Positions 1 to 11,416 of a stretch of DNA of 64,000 nt are shown here, in pieces. Numbering within the stretch: the stretch's first letter is position 1; each line of letters begins with the position of its first letter. This DNA is from Pelodera strongyloides (lineage: Eukaryota; Nematoda; Chromadorea; Rhabditida; Rhabditidae), in NCBI GenBank assembly GCA_036852015.1, contig JAANDG010000016.1, forward strand, positions 310,001 to 374,000, in the 5' to 3' direction. A program made the translations under genes and the position numbers. Below the pieces are notes generated by a model, which worked only from the letters and a program-made list of their open reading frames with translations, did no database searches and had not been told where the DNA came from.

Positions 1-123
1 AACACGATGACAAGGTAAGGCAGAATCCGACCGAAGGCTACATCAACCGATCAACCATATAAAATAACTATCAAATATTAAAATATGATGCCAACGTCTT
101 GAAGCACCGAATCTGACCGTATC

Positions 124-384
124 CCTTCATCTCCAAACACTCTCAGTCTCCGTTCATCCCTAATATTTCACAGTCTCTATTATTGTCTAATCACCTCAGT
201 CTCGGTTCATCTCTAAGTCTCTAATATTTCACAGTCTCTATTATTGTCTAATCACCTCAGTCTCGGTTCATCTCTAAGTCTCTAATATTTCACAGTCTCT
301 ATTATTGTCTAATCACCTCAGTCTCCGTTCATCTCTAAGTCTCTAATATTGCACAGTCTCTATTATTGTCTAATCACTCACAGT
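124..384. repeat. 61-bp tandem repeat, about four copies
   Basis: The motif TATTGTCTAATCAC recurs at 181, 242, 303 and 364, a period of exactly 61 bp, within a unit rich in CTCAGTCTC and CTAATATT. Copies are nearly identical, with scattered substitutions and a shortened last copy. The array lies in the intron that follows the last visible Dishevelled exon, next to its splice donor. Confidence 0.9.
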
Positions 385-3300
385 CTCTGTTCTTCCTCGT
401 CATCTGTTTCTCCACTCGGCCCCATAGTTCCCTCTTCAAATGTCAGTTCTGAAGTATCATCCGGTCGCAGTCCATTACGCTGTCGAATCTCGTTACATTG
501 TCTGAAAATGTTTGAATAAGAAGTATAACAAAAACGAAACCAGGGTGCAAGTCCAAAGTATTGAAGCACTTACACTGCCGTTTGAACCCACAACGAAATA
601 TCGAGGGGCATTGTGGAGTCGGCACCAAGGGAAGTTATCGTATCTGGTGCTTGACTATCCTCATTCAAAGATCGACGTTTCGCCACGAACAAGGAAAGAG
701 GCCTGCAAAGATACTGTAAACACCTTAAAACAAAAAGGCACGACACTTATAAGGAACGGAGAGTATATGCACAAAATACCGTCTTTTCATCGAAGCCTAC
801 GACATAACCCTTATAAGTACGGAGAGTGCATCAGTGCATTTGCAGATTTGCACTACTCCACTGCTCTATACTTCCACTCAAAGTTTTTGAACATATCCGC
901 ACCTCACGTATCATTGGAATATTACTAATATCCGAAGTTTAAATAAACTGTTTTCGTAATGAATTTAGATGAATTTGCCCTAGTATTATCTTATCGTAAC
1001 TAGTAACTATTGACCCAGTAGTCCCCATAAGTCAAAGAAAAAAAATGACATGGGACAATAAATGAAAACCAACTTCTTTGCCGCAGCAACTTCTCTGAGT
1101 AATTTGACAGACTGATCCACTGAAAGGTCCTCAAATGAGGTGTTGTTGACACAAATAATCTGATCACCCACTGTGATACGACCGTCTTGGGCCACAGCGC
1201 CATCTGAATAGAAAAAAACAATGTCCGTGTAAATTGTTATATGTGGTATAAGTCAACCTACCCTCGACAATAAAAATATATCGAATGACAACGAACAATT
1301 GTTGCTGACACAATGCCTGATAAGTCACCAATCCACAACGAGTCACAGCAAGGAGTACCACGAGGAGTATACATCCTTTGTTACTATTATATTACTATTA
1401 TAATAAGATAGAACACGGAAGTCTACTACTAAAAAATAACACTTTAAAAATAAACACTGCCACATACCTTGCATTATTTCATTGACAATAATCGCTCCGT
1501 CTACATTCACAACGCTGATTCCCAAATATTTATTAGCTGACAGAGCCAGATGAACCTCCAGAATTTGAGGCAGCGAGAGCGAGGTCATGCTGCAATGAAA
1601 AAGTACAATTTGCAGAAGTATACAAAAAAGGACAAAAGACACGGACAAAGAAAATATGACTATTACGGCTATTCGAGTACAACAAAAACAGCTTCTCCAA
1701 AAGCAAAGGAAAAAAAAACATAAATAAAATAAAATAAGGATATTACCTGCTCTCGGTAATGCTGCTGATTGTACTTGGAACATAAGCTTTTCGATATCTG
1801 GAAACAAAATAGTCAGCATTGTGCGCACTAGCGGATTTATCAGAAATCGTTCCAACAAAAACGCTATTGTTACGATGTAGACAGAGCAAGAGATTATTGC
1901 GGTCGGCTAAATTTTAAAGGTAATACATACCTTTCTTTTCTGGGCTTCCTCCTTCTTGATCGTTGTGCCCCATGATGAGAGGCGAGAGTATCGTATGCGG
2001 ACGAACCAGTTACGGAAAGGCTAAACACAACGAGTTTAACTGATTTGAACAATAAACCTCGAAACTCAAAAATGGACCGCAATGCTAAGAACAACCAGTA
2101 CATAAAAGATGAAAGTACTAAGAAAGGTAAAAAGGAAAGAAAACACAAGTCACAATCCCAAACCACCAAACAAACTAACCATGAATTTTCATCGTATCTA
2201 TATGGATCCTCAGACGTTGAAGTGTATAACTCGGCAAGATGCTCCCCGGCCCTTCCTGAAAAACGAACACACTAAACTCAAATTCTGAATTCTGACCACT
2301 TTGAAACCGTGCCTAAGAAATTAAGAAAACACAACCGAAAAGGTTCAAATAAATCTAAGGTAATTTGGCAAGTAAAACAAGTGCTCTATTTGAAACTCAC
2401 TGCTTACAACTGTCGCTCGACTGCTGGCCGAAACAGAAGGTGGCACGGACAGATTATCAAGGCCATCCAGAGAACGCCGGCGTTGCATCTAAAAGAAAAC
2501 AATATAAACACACAATATTATGGTACAACTAGATTGTAGACCACACAGAATACAAACATGAAACACTTCAAACGGTATTAAACCCGCCCGGGTTTTGAAA
2601 AGTACGCTGGCCGTGCATGCAAATGACTGCGCGATTTTTAGTTTGAGTATATTCAGTTTGCATACAACATATGGGAATGCAACCGTAAAGATTGTGTTTC
2701 AAAAACCGGCCGTTATACCGCTTTAAACAAAAAGGTTATGTGTCTATAAACTTATCAACAACCTTATTGCGTCCTCCCGCCTCTAGCCCCATATAAATGC
2801 CTCCAGTCTTACTAGTCTTCCGCGGCAGGGTCCCAGAATGGCGTGTGAGTGTTCCACAGGTTGAACCTAGAATAAAATCATCAGAAATTCAGAACTTTGA
2901 ATAATATTCATATAAAAACCTCTCAAAACCATCGAATCTCACCGTGAACCTAATTAGACGCTGAAACTAATTCCACTCAATAAATGTAAATGTATACCAA
3001 TGCAACTTTGACATTAGAGGGTTAGAGAAGAACGAGCATGACTCTTATATAGTTTATATTACGGGTTCGAACATTCGACTAAATATCTAGATCACGATTC
3101 GTTCACTCAAAATTCGAAAGGAAGTTCCGTGGATGGAAAGGAATCAGATAATCAGACAATGCAATTGGGATTTACCCACATAAAAGAGAAACTCGTTACC
3201 TGGGATTGATAAAAGGAACAATTCGAAGAGGCCATTGGCCGATTTCTTCAACCGGGTTTGCTCATCGATTATTTCCACCTTCACTTCGCTGCAAAAGAAT

Positions 3301-3983
3301 AATTCACTAATTTTATCTCTGTACTAAAAAAAAAGAGAAAAAGGAACGCGAATCAGATAACGTTGAACAAGAAGAAATGAGAGACTAGCCGTAACAATCA
3401 TAAATATGCAAATGAAATGCATTAATACGAATTGCAAAGCATTTTAGTAAATCACAGTAAATCCGTGTTCAAACGCGTCAATAAAAAGAAACCATAACAT
3501 AAAAAAATACCATCCAATGTCCTTGTCCAATTCTTTCCGGAAGTACTTGTACCCTCTGTTCGTGAAGACCTAAAAGTAGGCAGATAAAATACAAGACGAT
3601 CCCGGCCATATCTCGGGCAAGAAAGGCCAGAAGGATACACAGTAAAACTTAAAACGAACTAGAGCGATTTGTGCAGAAAGTTCTCGACTTACTTTCTTAA
3701 AATCGGCGAGTGTAACCATCGCAGCAGAGGCATGTACCACGGAAACGTAAGGAGTTGGACTATCATCCAGATAGTAGTAGATCTAAATGAAGCATTGGGT
3801 TGAGAGAAAAAAAACTTTTAGAAACAATGTGCATGTATTACCATTTATATATTTGAGGTGCAATCTTGCATTGCCACTTATATATCAGAGATGCAATCTT
3901 ACCTTCGTCACATTCTGGATTTCCTCATTCACAGGAGTTTCTTCGATGGACATGTCGCCCATACTAAATATGGTCTCTTCCAT
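382..3983 (-). CDS. dsh: Dishevelled-family Wnt signalling scaffold (DIX + PDZ), 3' end outside window
   Basis: Cytoplasmic scaffold linking Frizzled receptors to beta-catenin and planar polarity outputs. Exons (minus): 3983-3903, 3782-3693, 3569-3511, 3288-3180 (or 3200), 2866-2813, 2488-2401, 2255-2180, 2020-1931, 1797-1747, 1589-1468, 1203-1074, 702-574, 501-382. About 399 residues are visible. The DIX domain is at about residues 27-110 (IYYYLDDSPTPYVSV, LADFKK, YKYFRKELDKDIG). The basic linker RSRRRKPRKE and SSITES precede the PDZ domain (KYLGISVV, GRITVGDQIICVNN, VKLLREVAAAKK). The post-PDZ segment LFVAKRR and LDISLWVQTA matches the Dishevelled PDZ-DEP linker. Exon 13 ends in an acidic stretch at a GTGAGT donor that overlaps an apparent stop codon, so the DEP exons should lie to the left. 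The donor of exon 4 is ambiguous (3180 keeps the downstream frame open). Nematodes have three paralogues (dsh-1, dsh-2, mig-5); which one this is cannot be decided here. Confidence 0.9.
2568..2728. repeat. Inverted-repeat element in Dishevelled intron 5
   Basis: The ends are imperfect inverted repeats: the left arm contains CCGCCCGGGTTTTGAAAAG and the right arm TTTCAAAAACCGGCCGTTAT followed by CCGCTTTAAA. It is related to the GCGAAATACCGGCCGG family seen elsewhere in the window. No coding capacity, so it looks like a non-autonomous DNA transposon (MITE). Confidence 0.65.
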
Positions 3984-4867
3984 ATTTCGACATGAACTTT
4001 ACTACAAAAATGATATATTAAAAATGATAATCTGATAGTTTTGAAAAAAACATAACGAACAAAAGTTCAACGACTGCGCGCCATCATAAACATCGGCAAA
4101 TTATGCGAAAAATTAAGGCACGTGTTAAAAGGCTGCATCTTTTGTTGCTGTAAGATGTCTCTTAGCATAATCGTAGTTACACGATTTTAAAAAGAACAAA
4201 AGAAAGGCTGACAACGATTCAAAAATGAAAGACAAACATTTGCAGAAAAATGAATGAGAAGATACACAAAAAAAATTCTAGACTGAAACGAGATCAATGC
4301 TCAATAGTTGCTCCCTGCAATAATCGTTGCTATATGCACGCTAAGTACTTGAAAAACCGATACGATTTTGGTACTTTTTTTAAATGAGAAGGTGTGGCAA
4401 GTAAGCTCGCGTTTGTAACATTTTTGAAACCACATATATTCGTACTTCAAAACTATCCTGATTGTGAGGTGAGAAATTTTTCGACTTGCTTTTTTTGTAA
4501 CCTTGTGCTTTTTAAATACGTTTCTTTTTACTTAAAGAATCAGACATGTTTCGCAGCAACAAAGTTAACATATATAAAGAGTTGACGGCTAGGCGATGTT
4601 CGTCATTGCGTATTATGGCGTGCGGTTTGCGAGCCAGGACACGAAAATTAAACGGCATGCTATCTGCTATCACAAATATAGTATCATACTAGTAAGCACA
4701 AAGCACACGTCCGTGGTTCGTACTAATTGAGTACTATTCTCATTTAGCGTCAAAAGATCATTGCTGATTGCGTACTAGATGTATCGAAGCTCTTGCTAGG
4801 TGCTGTCTTTAACTCTACTAGTACGTTATTATCACAATACTATTTGATAGACCGTGCTAATTAGGAG

Positions 4868-4933
4868 GGGAGGGTACAAAACGCGGTCCGCGGTCCTGCG
4901 GTCTGCGGTCCGCGGTCCGCGGTCCGCGGTCCA
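4868..4933. repeat. GGTCCGCG/GGTCCTGCG minisatellite, left copy
   Basis: Short units of 8-9 bp (GGTCCGCG, GGTCCTGCG, GGTCTGCG) follow the lead-in GGGAGGGTACAAAACGC. The same lead-in and units occur inverted at 8536-8636, so the two arrays face each other 3.7 kb apart. Confidence 0.85.
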
Positions 4934-5194
4934 TCACCTGCGTCGCGGTGGAAACTGAATTTTTACACGTAAACCGCAACGCGCATGAATAAGTGCTAAT
5001 TTTGCAATAGTTTTGCATCATGCGATTCTTTTCTCCGAGGACAGGTCTAAATTAACCCAAATTTGTGTACTTTGCCAACTTATCGAAACGCGAGACTCCT
5101 AAGAACGAACTGAAAAGCCTTTTGGAAATATTGAAATTTTCCTTTTCTGTATTTGTTGACGCAATGTATTTGTGTGCAACATGATAAAATGATG

Positions 5195-5405
5195 GCTTGA
5201 GGTGGGATCGGACTACGGCATTCCCCATATGTGCATTCTCCGCTGAAAAGTCGCCATCCCTTGCCGAAAAGTTGCTATTCCAAGCCGAAACGTAGAAAAG
5301 TTATGTCGGGGCTGTTTGTCTTGCCGCAAAACTGAGCTCCCTCTCTCCCTCTGTACTCGAAAGGCGACTTGAGATATTCTAATTTTCGTTGCGTTCAATC
5401 AGAAC
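5195..5405. repeat. Diverged copy of the Helitron-like element at 29026
   Basis: About 200 bp align by eye, in the same orientation, with the inside of the 29026-29301 insertion. Shared stretches include GTGCATTCT, CGCTGAAA, GAAACGTAGAAAA, CTCGAAAGGCG or CCCGAAAGGCG, and TTGAGATATTCTAATTTTCG. The hairpin terminus of the other copy is not recognisable here, so this is probably an older or truncated copy. Confidence 0.7.
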
Positions 5406-5708
5406 GTTAAACTTTTTTTGTTAGCGTAAAAGAGTGCCTGGGTTCCTTGTTGTTAGAATATTCTCATGTAAAATCTTCGTTCGTAAAGATTTTCATCTAC
5501 GTTACATTCTTTCATAAGTATACCCTATTTTCGTGCGTATTTTTGTGGAAGAAATCATTCTATGATGGAAGACGCCTCAGGCGGCGTTTTCCGCCTGGTA
5601 AGATATAAAGGAGAAGACTTTGGCACGGATTTTGTTTGTTTGTGTATCACAAAGAAAGCCTTCATAACGTTTCGATAACTCAAAATCCAAATGGAACAAA
5701 CAAAATCT

Positions 5709-5793
5709 TTGCCCTGGGCCGGGTTCGAGCCCGCCAAGCAACACATCCCTTCTCAAGTAACAGTCGAGCGCTCTACCTGTTAAGCTGTGTCAG
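5709..5793 (-). repeat. tRNA-like sequence (pseudogene or tRNA-derived repeat)
   Basis: Read on the minus strand it has an A-box-like GCTTAACAGGTAGAGCGC, a possible 5-bp anticodon stem CTCGA/TTGAG around loop CTGTTAC (anticodon GTT, Asn-like) and a B box GGGCTCGAACCCG. The region between anticodon and T arms is too long and the acceptor stem does not pair well, so a working tRNA gene is unlikely. Confidence 0.5.
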
Positions 5794-5999
5794 CTTATGA
5801 TACGAGTATCTCTCTGCTAAGGGCACTTTCAAACTTTCAACAGCAAATTTGCGTGGTGCAATTATAATTATTCGTTTCCATAATCAGTATGGGCATGGAG
5901 TGTGGGTAAGGGCCACGGGTTTCAAATGAATTTGTAGACGCGTGAAGTTGAGAGGGAGCGGAAGTGGAGTAAGAGTCACATATTTCACAGGAAAAAAAC

Positions 6000-6001
<2 letters not shown>

Positions 6002-6035
<34 letters not shown>

Positions 6036-6212
6036 GAAGAGAGAAGAGAGAAAAGACAGGCAGGCGAGTGAGAGAGGTGGTGGGGGGGGGGGGGAGAACA
6101 GGAAGAATGCATGTACATACAAGAAGATGAAACAGAAAATGAATGAGAGAGAATACCGATCTTACAGGAGCAAGACGATCCTTAGAGAGATAGGAGAGAG
6201 AGAGAGAGAGAA
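6002..6212. repeat. GA microsatellites and poly-G tract
   Basis: A (GA)n run lies at about 6004-6034, a run of G interrupted once near 6080-6093, and a second (GA)n at 6187-6210. Long open frames called on both strands here are low-complexity artefacts. Confidence 0.9.
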
Positions 6213-7315
6213 TTGCAACGTGAAGCTTGGCGACACCGGGGCGCAAAAAGGGGTTCGCCACAGCGGAGCGGCGCACTCTAGGGTTCCCGGTAGGCGGTAG
6301 GTGCACCACGCGAAGTTTCCCCAGTGTACAATTAGAAAGAAAGAAACGGCAGGAATAATGAACGTTGTTTGTGTACTTCTGCAGAAATATACTACGTATT
6401 GTAATAATACGAGGGCTCGCCCATCCCTCATATTATTATCTGTTGAATATAATGTGTATTTTATATAAAATCATTACACATGTCCACATCTTTTATCCAT
6501 CTTTTATCCGTAGCCCACACAAGAATGACCACAACACAAAGCTAGTGACAGTTGTTACTCGTGTGGTGATGTAAACATAGTTTGTTTACCACATTCAGGT
6601 ACATAGATAATGTGAAAGGATCAGGTCCGGGTGAAATATCTGATAAATTTTCTTGTACAGAAGACATTTCGAGAGACTTTACTGTGAAGTGCGCATTCCA
6701 CCCTACTAACATCCTCCCGCAGCGCCATCGCCGCGCACGTCCGCCGCAGGGGCGCGGCGCACCCTCTAACAACGAGAATCTTTTATAGCGCGCGGCGAAA
6801 AAATCAGCCGAGAGTCGAGACTTAGTATTCGTCAGACTATCACCAGGTTCCCGAGAGTGCACTGAGCACCCTTTCGTTAAAACTTGGCGAATATGTGGCG
6901 AGTGGCCGCGCATACTTTTACCTGCCTGCTTCTACATCAATTGTATTCTCGTACAGACGCTCATCATTCGCCGCATGAAATATTCGCGCCAGGGTATCGC
7001 CGCGCAATACCCGAGTATCCTTAGTAAATACATGGACAGGAGGGCGCACAGGTTCAATTTCCGGTTGACACACCTGTGGAGTGTCTCTTAGGGGAGGCGC
7101 GACAGGTACGCGGTATGCAAGCACCTCAGTGGCGCGGCTGGTGCGCCATTTGGCATTCACACACAATAGAGAAAGTGCGGCGTACACACTTCCTGCGGCG
7201 TACACACTTTTTTTTGCGCGCGACTCTCCGATGACTCTGAGTACTCAGGTTGACATACCGATGAGTCGGAGTGTCGTTCTCTACATTTTAGAGATGTTGC
7301 TCTTCCCTGACGCTA

Positions 7316-7414
7316 AATTATGTTGTTTACACTTGCACATGCTGCTACTAACATTAGTTTCGTGTGTGCGTTGTCCAGGGATTATAATTATACATATGGA
7401 TATAGCTATGCTGG
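7316..7414. repeat. 100-bp direct repeat, copy 1
   Basis: It starts AAATTATGTTGTTTACACTT and ends GGATATAGCTATG. A copy differing at a few positions, plus a small TGTG insertion, lies at 7918-8022, 602 bp away. Both contain the palindromic ATTATAATTATACATATGG. Confidence 0.9.
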
Positions 7415-7917
7415 GTATCCTCTACATCAAAATACACTCGATTAAATAGTTATGGCCATGGCAAGCGATTAGACGCCGCTAGTTATTTCTACAGTGCTAA
7501 ATTGTGAATGAACTTGATCATTTTACATAGCGACATTGTGAACAGTGTAAATAATGACTAAATACTAAATGACAGACTAAATAATATAGTTTTGGGATAA
7601 AAATCGAGTGTGACTACAGTAGATTGAGTGTGACTTCTTGTGAGCTTGATGAAGAATACTTCGGCAGAACAAATGTGTTTCAACTGATTAAACAAGGTTA
7701 CTGCGCTAAGAGAAGGTTTTTTTCTTGTCAATGGAGACACTATTTTTGACTATGGTATTATTTTACTTTGGAAATTTTTTTCCAAATCCCAAATAAAATT
7801 TTGCATTATTTTGCAAACATAAACATATATTTGGGAGTAACTGAACGAAGCTGCTTATTATTTTCCCAGTCACAATATATTAGGAATTTAATTTCGATTT
7901 TCATTAGATATGGGAAG

Positions 7918-8022
7918 ATAAATTATGTTGTTTACACTTGCACATGCTACTACTAACATTAGTTTGGTGTGTTGTGTACGTTGTCCAGGGATTATAATTA
8001 TACATATGGATATAGCTATGAA
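7918..8022. repeat. 100-bp direct repeat, copy 2
   Basis: Second copy of the segment at 7316-7414 in the same orientation, sharing TTTACACTTGCACATGCT and CGTTGTCCAGGGATTATAAT. The interval between them has no gene, so this may be the long terminal part of a repeat or a local tandem duplication. Confidence 0.9.
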
Positions 8023-8535
8023 GTAAAATAAATAAAAAACGCGGTACCCACTACCAAGTTACAGTACTTTTTGGGTCTGAATACGCGGTAGTCTAGCTGT
8101 GATCTTCATTTCCTAATAACTCATCCTGCATACTATGAATGACGGTTTTCACAGTCATGCTTGAGTAATCCTGCAGTTTTCTCTCAGGAAAATTGGGGAA
8201 ATTTTTCTTACGGGAGCCTCTAAGCCAACGCCACTTTCATGGAACTAAAACATTTGGTGCCCACTTGAAGACCTGTCGAACAAATTTTCTAGAAACCCGT
8301 CATTACCTGGTCATCATTTGGTCAGTGACAGCTCACCGAATGTTTTTTCAGTGAAAACCATTTGGCGACCGGCCGCAGACGGTTTTCTGTGGTCTGGGAA
8401 ATTAATACAGATTTCCTGGGCATTAGTCATTATATTATTATTAAAAATACAAACTACAGTAATATGTAAGTTGGGGCGTGACTGTGGTGACGAACGCATG
8501 GGCGGTTTTTTATAGCACGGTGCCATTTGCAAAGT

Positions 8536-8636
8536 GGACCGCGGACCGCGGACCGCCGACCGCAGACCGCGGACCGCAGGACCGCGGACCGCAGGACCGC
8601 AGGACCGCGGACCGCGTTTTATACCCTCCCATTAGG
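8536..8636. repeat. GGACCGC minisatellite, right copy (inverted)
   Basis: Units GGACCGCGGACCGC and GGACCGCA end in GCGTTTTATACCCTCCC, the reverse complement of the lead-in of the array at 4868. It lies about 280 bp upstream of the steep1 start codon. Confidence 0.85.
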
Positions 8637-8908
8637 AGTTGGTGCAAAATGTACGCCAAATAGTACAGTACCCAATAAATCGTTTCTGAACCGCATATTT
8701 ATACTCCATTTCAAGGAAATATTTTATTTCGAAAAGTGGAATGAATTTATTATGAAGTAGTCTTGCTTCTTGATTTTTATCATTCGTATGTGTTTTGTGT
8801 TTTTGTTGTTTAAATATGAAGTTCCCGTTACATGTCTTAATTGTTTTCCACGAGCCGTAATTCTTCGCGTACTGTTTAAAATGTTGGGGCTTGCTGCTCA
8901 CATAAATG

Positions 8909-8915
8909 TTTTCAG
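8909..8915 (+). promoter_or_regulatory. Likely spliced-leader acceptor of steep1
   Basis: TTTTCAG ends 4 bases before the chosen ATG at 8920. No upstream coding exon precedes it, so trans-splicing of a spliced leader is the simplest reading, although a cis-spliced non-coding exon is possible. Confidence 0.5.
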
Positions 8916-8919
8916 TATT

Positions 8920-10841
8920 ATGGCTACAACTGCTATCGTTACCGAGGACTCCCTTGAGGTGAAACACGTGGACCATGATCAATCAGAGGCAAAAATAGTG
9001 GATATCGAGGATCGAGAGGAATACTATGTGAAACCGCTCTACACTTATTATTGTCACTGTGGACACGTCAGTTTTAGTTGTTTATCTGGCCTCTTTCGTA
9101 TTTATGCTGCTCTTTCATTATTTCTTTGCAGTAGTGTGAGTTTTTTATGCAGTTCTGTGAGACGTAGTGTGTAGATTTATTTATCATGTTCACCGTTTTA
9201 TCTTAAATTCTTTAGATGGCAATGATTTCGGATACTTTGCTGGCTCGCCTTCCGTTGCGTGCTCGTGATAAAGCTCGCGTCGTTGATCCCGAAAGAACAA
9301 CAGCGAAGATTTTCGCCACAGCAGGAGATACCGTTTACGTGAAACGGTTTGGCTTAATTATATTTTCATGATTATAGCATAGCTGTGTAATGCGAAAATT
9401 TAAAGCCGTATCGTACCTCGTACCTACCTTGCTATGCAAATCCTATACAGATTTGGTACCCGTCCGGCAAGTTTCCGCCACCAAATTTACATAGGATACA
9501 TAGAATGTGCGTATCATATACAAATTTCCCAAGGTAGGTACAATACTGCTTTGCTTTAATGTAAGTGAACGAAGTTGTAGCGCATGCAATATTCGTAATT
9601 CCGTAAAGTTCGCGTTGCTGTGCAGAATGCTTCATTTGTGCACCATAGTCAAATTCATGTGTTTCTTGTTTGATTTTTTTGCATATATTGAGCATATTTT
9701 CAGCGCGGGCTTGGGTTTGGAACAACAGTACCGGAAGAATTGTAAAGGATGTTCCGTACCTCTTTTCTACCTGCACCCCTTCAGGAAACTGACATTTATA
9801 TTCAAGGTATACCTGCAAGCATGTATAAGCCAGTGTCCTATGTTATCGTATGCATTGTAGTCACCGGTGTCGTAGTTTCTAGCTAATTTTAAGGCGATCT
9901 TGTGGCCTATGTACCCCAAGAGCTTCTTTACGAAATTAGAAATTTATGTGTGCATATTTGATGAGATAAAAAAAATGAAAGAAACAACAGTAAAACACAA
10001 GCTACTTCTTAACATGCACAAGTTAAGAAGTATCTTGTCGTTTACCGTTGTTTCTTTCATTTATTATCTCGTAACTTCCATTCGTATTTCAGGACGCTCT
10101 TCTCTCTGCACAAGAAGTGGGAGGTTTCTCTGGAAATAATGAGGAACAACGAGCCAAGAAGGTGTGGTTCTTTTATCCATTTAGCTTTGGATTTTCGAAA
10201 ATTGTCAACTAAATGTCAAGGGTCGGCTACGTTCTCTTTGTATTTTATTCTAATTATTACAACTAAAGCGTGCTTTCCCGTCACAAATGTACTGTTCAAA
10301 CTTACCACCCAATTCTTATTTTTGTTGTTGCGGAAGAATATTTTGCGCTAACATGAAAACCGAGGTATACATTTTTATTGCCAAAAAACCATGAAAACAT
10401 AATTGACTGTTTTCCAGGTGATCATGATGAAACACGTGAAGAATCAAGGAAAACAGGGTTCTGTGACAGTGTCCACTATCGAAGAGGAGGAGGACGAGAT
10501 TGAAGCGGTTCGTCAAATAGTTCATCGTAGTTTTTTTTTGTTTCCAGAGGAAAGCCACATTCGTTTTCTTGTATAGGCCTATTAGTTATGGATCAAGAAC
10601 ACCGAAACCTCTAGTTGTCTGCTTCCTTTCCAGCTATGGAATGGGGTGGAGTTACTTGATTTAGTTCTCAAGCCATTATGTTGTATTTTTTCAGCAAGAA
10701 ACGGCAGAAAGTTATTCGATGAACGCAAAGGTCGTGCAAGATGCAATGAAGAAAAAGAACGTTTTGACTGGAAGCAGAAGACTTCAGGATTCCGTTTCAA
10801 ATCTCGTTCCAACCAAGAGAAAGAAGGGAAGTTTACTCTAG
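8920..10841 (+). CDS. steep1: STEEP1 (CXorf56) homologue
   Basis: Exons: 8920-9066, 9216-9346, 9704-9806, 10093-10161, 10418-10507, 10695-10841; 228 residues, close to the human protein (about 222). Human STEEP1 binds STING and promotes its exit from the ER by inducing membrane curvature. The role in worms, where cGAS-STING signalling is reduced or absent, is unclear and suggests an older trafficking function. Visible family signatures: [49 protein letters not shown] (the Cys pairs resemble a small metal-binding fold), then [17 protein letters not shown] and a Lys/Arg-rich C-terminus. All exon phases join cleanly. Exon 1 uses an unusual GTCAGT donor. Start chosen because it follows an acceptor and gives the family N-terminal length. 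An AATAAA lies 325 bp past the stop. Confidence 0.93.
9962..10071. repeat. Long hairpin in steep1 intron 3
   Basis: Two arms of about 50 bp (9962-10012 and 10023-10071) pair with only a few mismatches around a loop of about 10 bases. Matching cores are AATGAAAGAAACAACAGTAA on the left and GTTGTTTCTTTCATT on the right. It could be a small inverted-repeat transposon or a transcribed hairpin. Confidence 0.85.
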
Positions 10842-11165
10842 CTTCCTTTATTCGATTAATAATATTTATTTCTCTTTTGACATTGGTTCTCGTTTACTAT
10901 GTTATAATAGAGACTTTTACTGAATTATCTGATATGTATAATAGAGACATCTTTCCGTGTGTGATCGGTAAGCAGATAAGGCTAATATTCTTTTTTTTTT
11001 GTATTTTTGAGGAAACGGTAATTTTTTGGTGTATTTTGTTTCGTTAGACAACCTGCTGACGGTGTGTGTACATATGAGTTCATTTTCTGTTGTTCATTAT
11101 TTTAATGTATCTGTAGTTGGATTATTTTTTAAGATGAGACACTTATTTGTTGTTTATTACAAGTA

Positions 11166-11171
11166 AATAAA
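11166..11171 (+). terminator. Poly(A) signal candidate for steep1
   Basis: AATAAA in the AT-rich 3' flank of steep1, before the convergent ZIP gene whose stop codon is at 11417. Confidence 0.5.
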
Positions 11172-11416
11172 ATAATTACATAGTGATCGTGTTTACAAAG
11201 AAATGAATCCTTTCAAATTTTTCGTAGGGGTTTGTTACTACGGTACTAGTAAGTTAGTAAGAGTTACGTTCTGTGAATCAAGAATCGACCATCTAACAAG
11301 ACTAGAGGTATTTGCTAAATCCTAGTGGTAAAGCAACATTTGCATACGTTGAACAAGTATACGAATTATGAACTCGTTCACTAACAACACATAGAATGAT
11401 TAAGATGTACTATGTA

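Larger units (their letters stand above)
3984..8919. other. Intergenic region between divergent dsh and steep1, repeats only
   Basis: No exon chain or convincing open frame was found on either strand. The stretch holds GGTCCGCG minisatellites near both ends (4868 and 8536), a segment related to a Helitron-like element (5195), a tRNA-like sequence (5709), GA and poly-G tracts (6002-6212), a GC-richer patch with CGCG-rich repeats (about 6680-7220) and a pair of 100-bp direct repeats (7316, 7918). Promoters of the two divergent genes must lie at its edges but no TATA box stands out. Confidence 0.6.

Noticed and set aside
512..928. 138-codon plus-strand open frame
   Set aside because: It is antisense to the Dishevelled exons at 574-702 and 382-501 and to introns; the minus-strand exons have correct splice sites, phase and family match.
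1007..1073. Dishevelled ending directly after the PDZ domain, suggesting loss of DEP
   Set aside because: The frame runs to a stop in intron sequence. A GTTGGT donor at 1073 joins in phase to an exon at 702 that carries the PDZ-DEP linker, and splicing continues to the window edge.
5837..6309. Overlapping open frames rich in Ser/Leu or Arg/Glu
   Set aside because: Translated GA microsatellite and poly-G, not a gene.
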